This document shows, in pieces, positions 7,590 through 16,685 of a DNA stretch of 64,000 nucleotides. The notes under the pieces were generated by a model. It was not told the DNA's origin, did no database searches, and saw nothing but the letters and a program-made list of their open reading frames with translations. Every line of letters begins with the position of its first letter. Positions within the stretch are counted from its first letter, which is position 1. Source of the DNA: CADEER01 sp965216585 (lineage in GTDB: Bacteria > Desulfobacterota > Binatia > HRBIN30 > CADEER01); assembly GCA_965216585.1 (NCBI GenBank), contig CBDCGC010000003.1, positions 3,286,001 to 3,350,000 on the forward strand. Direction: 5' to 3'. The position numbers and the translations under genes are program-made.

Positions 7590-9656
7590 TTGGCGGTGGC
7601 CGAACGCATATATTATGGAAGGGCGGTGAGCACACCTTCGCGAAAAGTCGTGGCTGAGGCGCGCAAGTTGCGCGACGAAATCGAGTCCCATAGCCATCGC
7701 TACTACGTGCTCGACGATCCCATCATCTCGGATTCCGAGTACGACGTTCTCTTTCGCCGCTTGCTCGAGATCGAGCGCACCTATCCCGGCCTGAGCTCGC
7801 CGTCGTCGCCGACCCAACGGGTCGGCGCGCCACCGCTGGAGGGATTCGCCACTCTTCGCCACGCCGAGCCGATGTTGTCCCTGGACAACGTCATGACAGC
7901 CGAGGAGTTTCTGGACTTCGATGACCGCGCTCGCAGGTTGGCCGGCGAGGATGGGGCGATCGAGTATATGGCCGAGCCCAAGCTCGACGGGGTTGCCGTG
8001 GAGGTGGTCTATCGCGACGGCGAGCTCGCTGTAGCTTCGACTCGCGGTGATGGTATCAACGGCGAAGACATCACGGCGAACGTGAAGACGATCAAGTCGG
8101 TTCCGTTGCGCCTGCGCCAAGAAGATCGACGCCGCCCGATTCCTCAACGGTTGGACGTTCGCGGCGAGGTGATCTTCGATCGCCGGTCTTTTGCCAGGCT
8201 CAACCGCGAGCGGGCAGCGGCCGGCGAGTCGCTCTTTGCCAATCCGCGAAACGCGGCTGCGGGATCGTTGCGCCAGCTCGACTCTCGGGTGACGGCGACG
8301 CGCCCGCTCGATGTGTACTTCCACGGCGTCGGGCTGGTCGAAGGTGCCTCGTTCGAGACGCTGCCGGAGCTCTTCGCGGCGCTGAAGTCGTGGGGTCTGC
8401 GAACCAATCCCCTGAACCGACGCTGTGCAGATGCAGGTGCCGTGGTTCGCTACTTCGACGAGATCGTAGCGCAGCGCCAGGAGCTACCATTTGAAACCGA
8501 TGGAGTCGTCGCAAAGGTGAGTTCGTTGGCGATCCAACGCCGGCTCGGCGAGCTTTCGCGTTCGCCGCGCTGGGCGGTCGCGTTCAAATTCAAAGCCCAG
8601 CAGGCAACGACGCGCGTGCGCAACATCGTCGCTTCGGTCGGTCGCACCGGGGCGCTCACTCCGGTTGCCGAGCTCGAGCCGGTTTCGGTCGCCGGCGTGA
8701 CGATCTCCAACGCGTCGCTGCACAACATGGACGAGGTCGAGCGCAAGGACGTTCGCATCGGTGACACGGTTCTGATCGAGCGGGCGGGGGATGTCATCCC
8801 CTACGTGGTCAAGGCGATTGCCGCCGAGCGAAGCGGCACCGAACGCAAGTTCCGCATGCCGCGCCGCTGCCCGGTGTGCAAGGCGCCGGTGGTTCGCGAG
8901 GAAGACGCGGCTGCCTATCGCTGCATCGGTATGCAATGTCCGGCCAAAGTGCGCGAGATGGTCCGCCACTTTGCTTCCAAGAACGCCCTGGACATCGATG
9001 GGCTGGGTGAGAAATTGGTCGCACAACTCGTCGACCAGGGCCTGGTCGCCGATGTCGCCGACCTGTACGGATTGCGGGAAGAGGATCTGGTTGCGCTCGA
9101 GCGGATGGGGGCGAAGTCGGCGAGCAACTTGCTGAGCGCGATCGAGGCGAGCAAGAGCGCTTCGCTCGCCCGTCTCATCCACGGTCTGGGAGTTCCGCAG
9201 GTCGGTGAGCACGTCGCCGCGTTGTTGGCGGAAGAGTTTGGCTCTTTGGATGCCTTGGCGGCGGCGGATGAAGATATGTTGGTCGAGGTGCGAGAGATCG
9301 GGCCACAGACGGCGCACGAGGTCGTTGCCTTCTTTGCCGCGGCGGCGAATCGCCGAGTGCTCGAACGCCTTGCCGCGGCGGGTTTGCGTCCGACGGCAGA
9401 GCGCCGCCGGCGGACCGACGGCCCGCTTTCTGGCAAGACGGTGGTGTTGACCGGAGTGCTTTCGATCCCGCGCGGCACGGCGGCGCGGGCGATTGCGGCG
9501 GCGGGCGGCAAGGTGACGTCGAGTGTCAGCAAGAAGACGGACTATGTGGTTGCCGGGCGCGACGCGGGCTCGAAGTTGGACAAGGCTCAGCGCCTGGACG
9601 TCGAAGTTCTGGACGAGGAGGGGTTGTGCGAGATCCTCGGCGGTGAGATTGCATGA
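7590..9656 (+). CDS. ligA: NAD-dependent DNA ligase LigA
   Basis: LigA seals nicks in replication and repair using NAD+. The adenylation lysine lies in PKLDGVAVEV (about residue 131). An OB fold, a four-cysteine zinc finger (CPVCKAPV...CIGMQCP), HhH repeats and a C-terminal BRCT domain (LSGKTVVLTGVLSIPRG) follow in the family order. The start is uncertain. TTG at 7590 has GGAGGT 9-10 nt upstream and gives 688 residues. GTG at 7626 gives 676, closer to the family, but its GGAAGGG is only a few bases away. acyP overlaps the stop by 4 bp (ATGA). Confidence 0.96.
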   Translation: MAVAERIYYGRAVSTPSRKVVAEARKLRDEIESHSHRYYVLDDPIISDSEYDVLFRRLLEIERTYPGLSSPSSPTQRVGAPPLEGFATLRHAEPMLSLDNVMTAEEFLDFDDRARRLAGEDGAIEYMAEPKLDGVAVEVVYRDGELAVASTRGDGINGEDITANVKTIKSVPLRLRQEDRRRPIPQRLDVRGEVIFDRRSFARLNRERAAAGESLFANPRNAAAGSLRQLDSRVTATRPLDVYFHGVGLVEGASFETLPELFAALKSWGLRTNPLNRRCADAGAVVRYFDEIVAQRQELPFETDGVVAKVSSLAIQRRLGELSRSPRWAVAFKFKAQQATTRVRNIVASVGRTGALTPVAELEPVSVAGVTISNASLHNMDEVERKDVRIGDTVLIERAGDVIPYVVKAIAAERSGTERKFRMPRRCPVCKAPVVREEDAAAYRCIGMQCPAKVREMVRHFASKNALDIDGLGEKLVAQLVDQGLVADVADLYGLREEDLVALERMGAKSASNLLSAIEASKSASLARLIHGLGVPQVGEHVAALLAEEFGSLDALAAADEDMLVEVREIGPQTAHEVVAFFAAAANRRVLERLAAAGLRPTAERRRRTDGPLSGKTVVLTGVLSIPRGTAARAIAAAGGKVTSSVSKKTDYVVAGRDAGSKLDKAQRLDVEVLDEEGLCEILGGEIA

Positions 9657-9937
9657 CCAGTGCGCGGCGAAGGGCCCGCGTGCGTGTGCACGGGCGCGTG
9701 CAGGGCGTAGGTTTTCGCTACGCCACTCTGCAGCAGGGGCGCGCGCTCGGTTTACGCGGGTGGGTGCGCAACCTCGCCGACGGCACGGTCGAAGCTCTCG
9801 TCGAAGGACGCAGCGGCAACGTTGAATCCTTCCTCGAATGGTGTGCGCATGGGCCGGCCGGCGCGCGCGTGACCTCCGTAACCACGAGTGAGGAGGCGCG
9901 GTCGGGGCAACTCGGTGAGATGGAGATTCGGGGGTAG
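9653..9937 (+). CDS. acyP: Acylphosphatase
   Basis: This 94-residue cytoplasmic enzyme hydrolyses acyl phosphates. The catalytic loop VHGRVQGVGFR carries the phosphate-binding arginine, and GWVRNLADGTVE carries the catalytic asparagine; both match the family. Length is typical (about 90). The ATG overlaps the ligA stop (ATGA), suggesting coupled translation, and the HNH gene starts 5 nt after its own stop. Confidence 0.93.
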   Translation: MTSARRRARVRVHGRVQGVGFRYATLQQGRALGLRGWVRNLADGTVEALVEGRSGNVESFLEWCAHGPAGARVTSVTTSEEARSGQLGEMEIRG

Positions 9938-9942
9938 GGCGG

Positions 9943-10290
9943 TTGGCCAGGCGAAGATACCCCCCGGTGCCGCCGCGCAGCGGCAAGAGAGGCGATGCTG
10001 GCCTGCGCCGCATCCTCGCTGAAGTCGGTGAGCGGCGGCGCGGGTACCGCGAGCGCTCGCTGGAATTGCACGGTTGGATTTGTGCCCGCTGCGCGCGCGA
10101 GTTCGAGGTGTCTACTCTGTACGACCTTACCGTGCATCACCGCGACGGCAATCCACGCAACAATCCCGCCGACGGCAGCAACTGGGAAAACTTGTGTGCA
10201 GACTGTCATGATGCCGAGCATAGCAAGGAGCAACTGGCCGACTACCTCGACGCCGGTGGTGATGATCCGGAAGATTCGTCGGATTCGTAG
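9943..10290 (+). CDS. YajD-like HNH nuclease
   Basis: This 115-residue HNH endonuclease resembles Escherichia coli YajD. It has paired cysteines (ICARC) and the catalytic core TVHHRDGNPRNN. A second zinc pair follows in NLCADCHDAEHS. The start is TTG at 9943, only 5 nt after acyP, giving MARRRYPPVPP. The acidic C-terminus (GGDDPEDSSDS) is outside the fold. The biological substrate of this family is not established. Its place behind ligA suggests co-expression with DNA repair, which is an inference. Confidence 0.85.
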   Translation: MARRRYPPVPPRSGKRGDAGLRRILAEVGERRRGYRERSLELHGWICARCAREFEVSTLYDLTVHHRDGNPRNNPADGSNWENLCADCHDAEHSKEQLADYLDAGGDDPEDSSDS

Positions 10291-10390
10291 TTCGCAGGTG
10301 ACCTGTTGGATCGTGTGATGAGGCGTTCGCCTGAGAAGTTCAGGCAATCCGTGTCGATTCTTCGACGCAGCGGTTTGCGTCCGTTGCCAC

Positions 10391-10434
10391 TTGGCGTTGG
10401 ATTCGGTCGCGTATACTCCGTCGATTGACCGAAT
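10391..10434 (+). promoter_or_regulatory. Probable promoter with flanking inverted repeat upstream of pseudopilin operon
   Basis: A -10-like TATACT (10412-10417) has TTGGCG (10391-10396) 15 nt upstream, a slightly short spacing. A perfect 8-bp inverted repeat, ATTCGGTC (10401-10408) and GACCGAAT (10427-10434), flanks the -10 box and could be an operator. The 178-bp gap between the HNH gene and the first pseudopilin holds no gene. Confidence 0.4.
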
Positions 10435-10468
10435 TTGTGTGGCCCGCCGCTTGCTTTGTATTCTCGGC

Positions 10469-10981
10469 ATGCGTGTATCGTATGGTCAACCAAAACAAGA
10501 CGCGGCGCCCTCGAGTCGGCCAAATCTCGGTTGCAGCGGCCACTCTCTGATCGAGCTCCTGGTCGCGGTGAGCATGTTTGCGATCATCGCGGCGGCCGGA
10601 CTGCCACACGTGGACTATAGCCGCGAAGACATCAACACGACGATCCAGACCTGGGTGTCCGACATGCGCTTTGCAAGGGCACGGTCGATCACCAGCGGTA
10701 CCCACTACGCGGTGTCCTGGAGTGGATCGAGTTATGACGTCGAGCGCTTGGTGCAGAACGGAAGCTCGTGGCAGCTCGACTCGGTGGTGAAGTCGTACAC
10801 GCTCCCCGATCACGTCACGATCGCCTTTGATACTTCTGCGGGTAACCGGATCGAGTTCAACACGCGCGGTATGATGATTTCGTCAAACATGCCGGTTTGG
10901 GCGGTCGTCTCGGATTCGGTCCACGGCGCGACGCGTCTGCTTTCGATCTGGCCCTCCGGGCAGATCGCTTTCGAGGGGTAA
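10469..10981 (+). CDS. Minor pseudopilin, GspH/FimT type
   Basis: This is a prepilin-like protein of 170 residues from ATG 10469; the frame is open from 10391 but that stretch contains the promoter. The type III leader ends G24 before HSLIELLVAVSMFAIIAAA, with glutamate at mature position 5, so PilD-type peptidase should cut and N-methylate it. The C-terminal domain resembles GspH/FimT (WVSDMRFARARSITSG, FNTRGM). It is first in a four-gene run of minor pseudopilins that probably prime type IV pilus or pseudopilus assembly. Confidence 0.85.
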   Translation: MRVSYGQPKQDAAPSSRPNLGCSGHSLIELLVAVSMFAIIAAAGLPHVDYSREDINTTIQTWVSDMRFARARSITSGTHYAVSWSGSSYDVERLVQNGSSWQLDSVVKSYTLPDHVTIAFDTSAGNRIEFNTRGMMISSNMPVWAVVSDSVHGATRLLSIWPSGQIAFEG

Positions 10982-10985
10982 GACA

Positions 10986-11381
10986 ATGAGAATGTTCAAG
11001 CGAAGGAAACTCGGTCAGCGCGGAGTCACACTGCTCGAAACGATGGTAGCGCTCGGCTTGTTTGCCATCACGGCGGCGACGACCGGTGATTTCATGGTGC
11101 AGCAGATCCGGCGATCGGCGCAAAACAACACCTACACGATCGCCTACTCGGTGGCGGAAGAACACCTCGAAACCGTTCGCGCCGCTCGTTACATCGACAT
11201 GGCTGGTGGGAGCGAGCAGGTAATCAAGGGCGACGTCGTTTTCAATGTGACCAGGACGGTTGTCGACGATACGCCGGCGCCGAACCTGAAAGAGGTTACG
11301 GTCACCGTCAACTGGTTGGAGCCGGATGGACCTCAGGACGTCGAGGTCAAGACCATCTATACGGCGGTGCGGCGCTTCTGA
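10986..11381 (+). CDS. Minor pseudopilin, PilV type
   Basis: This 131-residue prepilin-like protein has leader peptide cleavage after G13 and mature start VTLLETMVALGLFAITAAT with glutamate at position 5. It starts 4 nt after the previous stop, and its own stop shares one base with the next ATG (TGATG). PilV-type minor pilins join PilW, PilX and FimU-like proteins in the priming complex at the pilus tip. Only N-terminal homology is diagnostic; the remainder is a small soluble domain. Confidence 0.8.
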   Translation: MRMFKRRKLGQRGVTLLETMVALGLFAITAATTGDFMVQQIRRSAQNNTYTIAYSVAEEHLETVRAARYIDMAGGSEQVIKGDVVFNVTRTVVDDTPAPNLKEVTVTVNWLEPDGPQDVEVKTIYTAVRRF

Positions 11382-12241
11382 TGGAGAGGCCTCGACCGAT
11401 TCCACTGAATCAATCGGGCGTGACGGCGCTCGAGATGCTCATCAGCGTTCTGATGATGGGCATGGTGATCTCCGTGACGTCGGGGATGTTCGTTGCCAGC
11501 AAGGGGCACATCCGCACCAAGAGCGATGAGGTCGAGACCACGCAGGCGGCGCGGTCGGCTCTAGATGTCTTGGTGCGCGACCTTCGCCTTGGAGGTGCTT
11601 GCCTTCCGGTGACGGGGGAGTTCATTTCGTTGGCCGGTTCCGAAGCCGGTGACCAGGATGAGATTACGACGCGAACTGGTCTGACTCGTCCGGACCTTTC
11701 GTGCATTCGCAGTGCCTCGACGGTGATGACTCAACCGGGCGACCCGGCGATCGTCATCGAAAGCACGGAAGGGTTCGAGGATGGGATGCATGCGTATATC
11801 CGCCACCCGAACGGCAGTGGCGAGTTCTTCGATATTTCGACCGTCGTTTCGTCGACGTCTCTGGGAAAGGCGGGTGCCCTTTCGCAGTCGTATCCACCGA
11901 CCAGCGGTGTGTACGCGATCGACGAACGACGATTCTTTTTGACGCCCGTGACGCACCCGGGCGGAACGGTCCGGTCGCACTTGATGATGCAAATCGGCAC
12001 CGGTGTCCCGATGTCGTTTGCAGTTGGCATCGAGCGGTTGAACGTCGAGTACCAGCTGGGATCCAACTGCAACCCGACCTGCAACGTCGTCGATCTGCCA
12101 CAGACGATTCCCGAGTGGCAGCAGGTCGAGCAGGTACACATAGGCATCACCGCCCGTTCGAATGCTCCCGATGCGGCCGGCAACTACATGGAGCGTTCGG
12201 TCGAAGTCGCGGTGAAACCGCGGAACATCCTGCCGCGCTGA
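11381..12241 (+). CDS. Minor pseudopilin, PilW type
   Basis: This is a 286-residue prepilin-like protein. The leader is cleaved after G13 before VTALEMLISVLMMGMVISV (glutamate at +5). The segment AARSALDVLVRDLRLGG is characteristic of PilW/GspJ-type proteins. The C-terminal portion has a small cysteine cluster (SNCNPTCNVV). Translation is probably coupled to the upstream pilV-like gene through the TGATG overlap. Confidence 0.82.
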   Translation: MERPRPIPLNQSGVTALEMLISVLMMGMVISVTSGMFVASKGHIRTKSDEVETTQAARSALDVLVRDLRLGGACLPVTGEFISLAGSEAGDQDEITTRTGLTRPDLSCIRSASTVMTQPGDPAIVIESTEGFEDGMHAYIRHPNGSGEFFDISTVVSSTSLGKAGALSQSYPPTSGVYAIDERRFFLTPVTHPGGTVRSHLMMQIGTGVPMSFAVGIERLNVEYQLGSNCNPTCNVVDLPQTIPEWQQVEQVHIGITARSNAPDAAGNYMERSVEVAVKPRNILPR

Positions 12242-12256
12242 GTCTAGGGGGAAGCG

Positions 12257-14320
12257 ATGCTGCGTGACAATCGTGGAATGGCACTCATCGGGGTGATCGT
12301 CGTCTCGGCCTTTCTCATGGGACTGGCGGCCACCTTTGCCGTCGCAGTGCGTTCGGACACGCGCCTGCGCGGCGCCTTCGGTAGCTCGGTCACTGGTTTT
12401 TACGCAGCCGAGTCCGGCCTCAACCGCGGCATGGGCGAGTATCGCAACATCTTTCTCAACTACAACGTTCCTTCGGGTGGCGATTTCTACCCGCGATCGT
12501 TCGTACTCGGTCAGCGGGGCGTGCACTATCAGATGACGCCGCGACCCTCGAATCCGCAAGAGGTCGTCATCCCATCCGGTGAGCTCTTTGCCGGGCTCAA
12601 TGCCCAGCAGTACCGTTATACAGTCAACTCGCGAGCGGAGAACATCGTCGGCGATGTCGAAGCCCGCGTCGGCGCCGAGTTCCTCGTCGGCTATATCCCC
12701 CTCTTCCAGTTCGTCGCCTTCTACAAAGACGACCTGGAAATCGCGCCAGGTCCGATCATGAATCTCATGGGGCGTGTACACACCAACGGCGATCTCTATC
12801 TCAACGCGGGCAATCAGTTGAATGTCATCGACAGTCCGCCTCTCGGCGTCTTTACCGTGCAGGTCTCCTCGGGCGGCGATATCTACCGCGGCCGCAAGGA
12901 CAGGAGTGCCTGTGGTGGCAGCGTCAGTATCGACAAGCTCGCCGATGTTGTCGCCCCGCTCGGCGATCTCGACCCGGGCACTCTCTCGTGTGGTGGGTCG
13001 GCGACGCGGATGATTCCGCACGGTGAGCTCACCAACTGGCAGGGCTCGATCATCGACAGTATCGGCAACATCGCGATCCCGGAGCCCGACATCATCGAGG
13101 TCGGCAGCGGTGTTTTCTGGCAGAAGGCGGATCTGCGTATCGTGTTGAGCCTCGGTGTGAATGACAGCCTACCGGGAGGCCCGGTGCTCAACTCGATCGA
13201 AGTGCAGACGGCCGCCGGTTCGCGAGATGTCGCCAAGACCATAGCGTTGCGTGCGTTCATGATGGATAGCGCTTGGAACACCGCAAATAGCACGATGCCC
13301 GGCACGATGCCGGTGTTTTACACCGACGTCCCCGGTTGCACGTGCGCCGATGGCGTCGAAACGTGCGCGAACAACGATAACAGCTGTTATACCCCTCCTC
13401 TATCGGCTGCTCGCACCGGTGGGTTGTCCGGCGTCTATAGCGATGTGATGGGGCCGGCACTTGGCACCTTCGACCTCGACTACCGCCGAGGTGGCTACTA
13501 CAACCACCGCGAAGACAAGTGGATGTACCTGCTCAATGTGAACGTTGCGGATTTGATCCTCTGGAACTCTATGAATGGGGAGCCCTTCTTCGCGACGTCC
13601 GACAACACCGAGGGAGGGTTGGTCATTTTCCTCACCGTCGACGGCCCCGACTCGATGGTGGTCAACAACTATGGCGTGCGGGTGTTCGGCAGCCCCGACA
13701 TTCCCCTACCCGGCGGAATCGGTGTTTCGGCCGATCCGACCGGCGTCACGGTCGTGACCGACCAGGCCGTGTACATCGTTGGCAACTACAATCGCGGTAT
13801 TGCCGGCGGTGGTGTAGCACGACAGCCGGCGGCGCTGGTCGGCGACAGCTTGAACGTCATGTCACAGCGCTACTGGCGCGCCTCGGCGGCTTCCGGCTGT
13901 GCGGCCAACTGTTGCAACGGCGACTTCTGTCGCGACGGTCAGAGTGTGCGAAGCCTGACCAGCTCCGATCGTGATGCCGCGACGACCTGGATCAACGCCG
14001 GCTTTCTCGGTGGTGTGGACGAAACGGTGCCGGGTGATTACAACGGCGGTCTCGAGAACTACCCGCGCTTTCACGAGGACTGGGGTGGTGGGCGTGCCTT
14101 GAACTATCAGGGTTCGTTCGTGTCCCTCGGCTTGCCCGAGCGCGTCGACGGCGATTGGTGTGGCACCGGTGGCTCGACGAGCAGTGGTTGCAACATCTAC
14201 AAACCGCCGCAGCGAAATTGGAACTACGATCCGGCCTTCAACGACGCCGCCAACCTGCCGCCGCTGACGCCGCGCTTCGTTTATGTCCAACAGGTTCTCT
14301 TTACCGAAGACTTCCGTTGA
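12257..14320 (+). CDS. Large PilX-like pilus assembly protein
   Basis: This is a 687-residue protein with a PilX-type N-terminus: a short basic leader ending G7, then MALIGVIVVSAFLMGLAATF and the AESGLNRG segment typical of PilX. Glutamate +5 is absent, as in other PilX/GspK-type tip subunits. The remaining 600 residues are far longer than PilX (about 200). They include a beta-rich region (GRVHTNGDLYLNAGN) and cysteine clusters (CTCADGVETC; CAANCCNGDFC). No pilY1 is nearby, so this long protein may supply the tip adhesin function. That is an inference. Confidence 0.75.
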   Translation: MLRDNRGMALIGVIVVSAFLMGLAATFAVAVRSDTRLRGAFGSSVTGFYAAESGLNRGMGEYRNIFLNYNVPSGGDFYPRSFVLGQRGVHYQMTPRPSNPQEVVIPSGELFAGLNAQQYRYTVNSRAENIVGDVEARVGAEFLVGYIPLFQFVAFYKDDLEIAPGPIMNLMGRVHTNGDLYLNAGNQLNVIDSPPLGVFTVQVSSGGDIYRGRKDRSACGGSVSIDKLADVVAPLGDLDPGTLSCGGSATRMIPHGELTNWQGSIIDSIGNIAIPEPDIIEVGSGVFWQKADLRIVLSLGVNDSLPGGPVLNSIEVQTAAGSRDVAKTIALRAFMMDSAWNTANSTMPGTMPVFYTDVPGCTCADGVETCANNDNSCYTPPLSAARTGGLSGVYSDVMGPALGTFDLDYRRGGYYNHREDKWMYLLNVNVADLILWNSMNGEPFFATSDNTEGGLVIFLTVDGPDSMVVNNYGVRVFGSPDIPLPGGIGVSADPTGVTVVTDQAVYIVGNYNRGIAGGGVARQPAALVGDSLNVMSQRYWRASAASGCAANCCNGDFCRDGQSVRSLTSSDRDAATTWINAGFLGGVDETVPGDYNGGLENYPRFHEDWGGGRALNYQGSFVSLGLPERVDGDWCGTGGSTSSGCNIYKPPQRNWNYDPAFNDAANLPPLTPRFVYVQQVLFTEDFR

Positions 14321-14960
14321 TCGCGGGTGCGGAGGTGCGCAGAGCCGCGGCTATGTCGCTGCGCAGGTGGCCGGAGAGCGTGCGCATCGCGCGACTCATG
14401 GCCGATACGAAATCGTTGGCATCACCCGCGATGCACGCTTCGCCGGCCTCGTAGGCTTTTTGAAACACCGGCGTGGCGTGGGCGGCGCTGTTTTGCTGCG
14501 CCAGCACGAAGCGGATGCGCAGGTGTGCCTGACAACCGGTGCCCCGGCGTTCTTCGATCTCTTCGACCGCACCGCTGAGTAGGTAGTCGTTGGCCAGAGG
14601 GGATGGGCCTGGGATCACCGCTTCGAAAAGGCCCGACTCGGCGAGGTCGCGCCGCACCAGATCGCCGATCATGCGCGCCGGTTGGGTCGCCCAGCGCCGG
14701 TAGTGGTAGCGCTCGTCGACGTGGTCACCGTTGCGCACGACGATGGCATCGGTGTCGTAGTTGGCGCCGCTGCGCAGCGGCAGTACGCGTAGAACGTAGG
14801 GAAGAGGCGAGCTAGCCGGCTTCGGTGCGTCGTAGTCGAGGCGAAAGCGAAGGACTCTCGGCGGCTCTTCGGGTTCGGCGAAGATCGAAAAACAGCCACT
14901 AACGCCGGCGAGCGCCACTGCCAGCAGGCCGTGGCTCCATGTGCGCAGGTGCGTCGTCAT
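14301..14960 (-). CDS. ABC-type transport auxiliary lipoprotein (PqiC/YmbA-like)
   Basis: This 219-residue lipoprotein has lipobox VSGC with lipidated C23. It is the last gene of the mlaE-mlaF-mlaD run and overlaps mlaD by 4 bp (ATGA). Its pattern fits the ABC_trans_aux family: a beta-strand giving VLRVLPLRSG, Y-rich strands with RYHYRRWATQPARM, then LVRRDLAESGLFEAV. Such lipoproteins anchor Mce/Mla or Pqi transporters to the outer membrane. Its 3' end overlaps that of the convergent PilX-like gene by about 20 bp. Confidence 0.8.
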   Translation of the reverse strand: MTTHLRTWSHGLLAVALAGVSGCFSIFAEPEEPPRVLRFRLDYDAPKPASSPLPYVLRVLPLRSGANYDTDAIVVRNGDHVDERYHYRRWATQPARMIGDLVRRDLAESGLFEAVIPGPSPLANDYLLSGAVEEIEERRGTGCQAHLRIRFVLAQQNSAAHATPVFQKAYEAGEACIAGDANDFVSAMSRAMRTLSGHLRSDIAAALRTSAPAINGSLR

Positions 14961-15892
14961 TCTCGCTCCGACTCGTGCGGCTTGGGCGGTTTGGAGAAGA
15001 GGAGGCGCGACGGCTGTCGCGAGACGTCGTCGGTGAGCGTCTCCAGGTTGTTGAGCGACCGGTCGAGGCGATCGACGGTTTCCTGCAGGCCGTAAAGAAA
15101 CGTCTGTGCTGAGCGAGCGACGCCGCCGAAGTCCGCCAGTGTATTGCGCATCTGCGAGCCGATCTGCTGGTCGCGGATGTCGCTCAAGAGGCCACGCGCC
15201 TGCTCGGCGATGTTGCCCACCTCGCGCATCGTCGGCGCGACTTCGATGTCTCGAGTGATTTTCTCGACGTTCGACGTGACCCGGCTGGCCGACTCGGAAA
15301 GCTCCGCCAGGCTCGAGAGAAGACGCTGAACGCGGTCGTCGCGGAGGACGCTGTCGGCGGCATTGAGGGTCGTGCGGATGTCTTGAGAAATGCCGTCGAA
15401 GTCGACCGCCATGACGTTGTCGTAGATCTCGCCGAGCGCGGCAGAGATTGCCGTCATGCTCGACGGCGTCGAGGAGAGGACTTCGCACGGCGGCTCGAAG
15501 TCCAGCACTGGAGATTTGCGCAGCGCCTCGCCGGCGTGGCGATCGATCTCGACGTAGCGCAGACCGGTGATGCCGGCGAGGTCGAGGCGAGCGCGCAGCG
15601 TATCGTCGCGGCGCAGAAGATCGGCATACCCCGACTTGATGCTCATCGTGACCTCGATCAGCTCGCGATCGGGAGCGATGCGGATGCTGTCGACGCGGCC
15701 GGCTGGCACACCGCGGTACTTGACGTCGGAGCCGGGATCGAGTCCTTGTACCGATTCGGAAAAGTAGGTGACCATCGGGACCTCGTCGGCGAAGTAGCGG
15801 CTGGCGCCGAGCCAAATCGCCGCCGCCAGCGCGATTGCGATGGCGCCGAGCACGAAAATCCCGACCTGGAATTTGCGCGTGTCAGATGCCAT
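14957..15892 (-). CDS. mlaD: MlaD/MCE-domain lipid-binding protein
   Basis: This 311-residue protein is the periplasmic lipid-binding component of an Mla-type transporter. It has one N-terminal membrane anchor (VGIFVLGAIAIALAAAIWLG) and an MCE domain (VTYFSESVQGLDPGSDVKYRG is typical). A long C-terminal helical region of about 180 residues follows, longer than E. coli MlaD (183 residues in total). The extra helix is more like PqiB or mycobacterial Mce needles and could form part of a trans-periplasmic tunnel. It overlaps both neighbours, so the operon is tightly coupled. Confidence 0.88.
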   Translation of the reverse strand: MASDTRKFQVGIFVLGAIAIALAAAIWLGASRYFADEVPMVTYFSESVQGLDPGSDVKYRGVPAGRVDSIRIAPDRELIEVTMSIKSGYADLLRRDDTLRARLDLAGITGLRYVEIDRHAGEALRKSPVLDFEPPCEVLSSTPSSMTAISAALGEIYDNVMAVDFDGISQDIRTTLNAADSVLRDDRVQRLLSSLAELSESASRVTSNVEKITRDIEVAPTMREVGNIAEQARGLLSDIRDQQIGSQMRNTLADFGGVARSAQTFLYGLQETVDRLDRSLNNLETLTDDVSRQPSRLLFSKPPKPHESERE

Positions 15893-16685
15893 GGGCCTCG
15901 TTCGGGCTGGGATCGTCAGCCGATTCGCGATTGAAGAAGGCGTGCACGAAGGGGTCCGAGCTGTTGTCGCGCAAGTCGGCGGGATCGCCCTCGGCGATGA
16001 TCTTGTGCGTGCGCGCGTCGAGCATGACGACGCGATCGGCGATCGAGAAGACGCTGGCGAGCTCGTGCGAGACGACGATCATCGTCGTGCCCAGGCTCTT
16101 GTTGATTTGCAGGATCAGCTCGTCGAGCTCTGCCGAGGTGATCGGATCGAGGCCGGCCGACGGCTCGTCGAAAAACAGAATCGCCGGATCGAGCGCCATC
16201 GCACGAGCCAGAGCTGCGCGCTTCTTCATCCCCCCAGAGAGCTCGGAAATCATGAAATCCTCGAAACCATCCAAGCTCACCATGTCGAGCTTGATGCGCA
16301 CGAGCAAGTCGATGGTGTCGGCGGGCAGGTCGGTATACTCCTGCAGCGGCAGGGCGACGTTCTCTCCCAGGGTGAGCGAGCCAAAGAGCGCTCCAGCCTG
16401 GAAGGTAACGCCCAGCCGTTGCTGCACACGGCGCAGGCCGTCTTCGTCGAGCGCCGTGATGTCCTGCCCGTCGATGCGGACGGATCCGGATGCGGGTTTG
16501 AGCAGACCGATCATGTGGCGCATCAGCGTCGTCTTGCCGCATCCCGAACCGCCGACGATGACGAACACCTCACCGCGCCGCACGTCGCATGTAACGCCGT
16601 CTAGGATCGTCTTGGTGCCGTAGCGGGCGACGAGATCCTCGACCTCGATGATCGTATCGCTCGGCTTGCTCGTACTACCACTCAT
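15882..16685 (-). CDS. mlaF: MlaF-type ABC transporter ATPase
   Basis: This 267-residue ATPase energises the lipid transporter. It shows Walker A GGSGCGKTT, signature LSGGMKKR and Walker B ILFFDEPSAGLDP. I chose ATG 16685 (MSGSTSKPSD), overlapping mlaE by 11 bp. The frame is open to 16769 but that Ser/Pro-rich extension lies within mlaE. Its gene order (permease, ATPase, MCE protein, lipoprotein) is the family standard. Confidence 0.92.
   Translation of the reverse strand: MSGSTSKPSDTIIEVEDLVARYGTKTILDGVTCDVRRGEVFVIVGGSGCGKTTLMRHMIGLLKPASGSVRIDGQDITALDEDGLRRVQQRLGVTFQAGALFGSLTLGENVALPLQEYTDLPADTIDLLVRIKLDMVSLDGFEDFMISELSGGMKKRAALARAMALDPAILFFDEPSAGLDPITSAELDELILQINKSLGTTMIVVSHELASVFSIADRVVMLDARTHKIIAEGDPADLRDNSSDPFVHAFFNRESADDPSPNEAHGI

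Noticed and set aside
8484..10013. 509-residue minus-strand frame
   Set aside because: It is fully antisense to ligA-acyP, Arg-rich and without motifs, so it is a shadow frame.
10391..10408. Sigma-54 promoter upstream of the FimT-like gene
   Set aside because: TTGGCGTTGGATTCGG has correct spacing but GG instead of the invariant GC at -12. The TATACT box is the better candidate.
11561..13021. 486-residue open frame on the minus strand
   Set aside because: It lies opposite the PilW- and PilX-like genes, has no family motif, and matches the usual shadow of a high-GC reading frame.
14961..15815. Upstream extension of the auxiliary lipoprotein frame
   Set aside because: It is Arg-rich and overlaps mlaD in another frame. 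The true start is the ATG at 14960 before a lipobox signal peptide.
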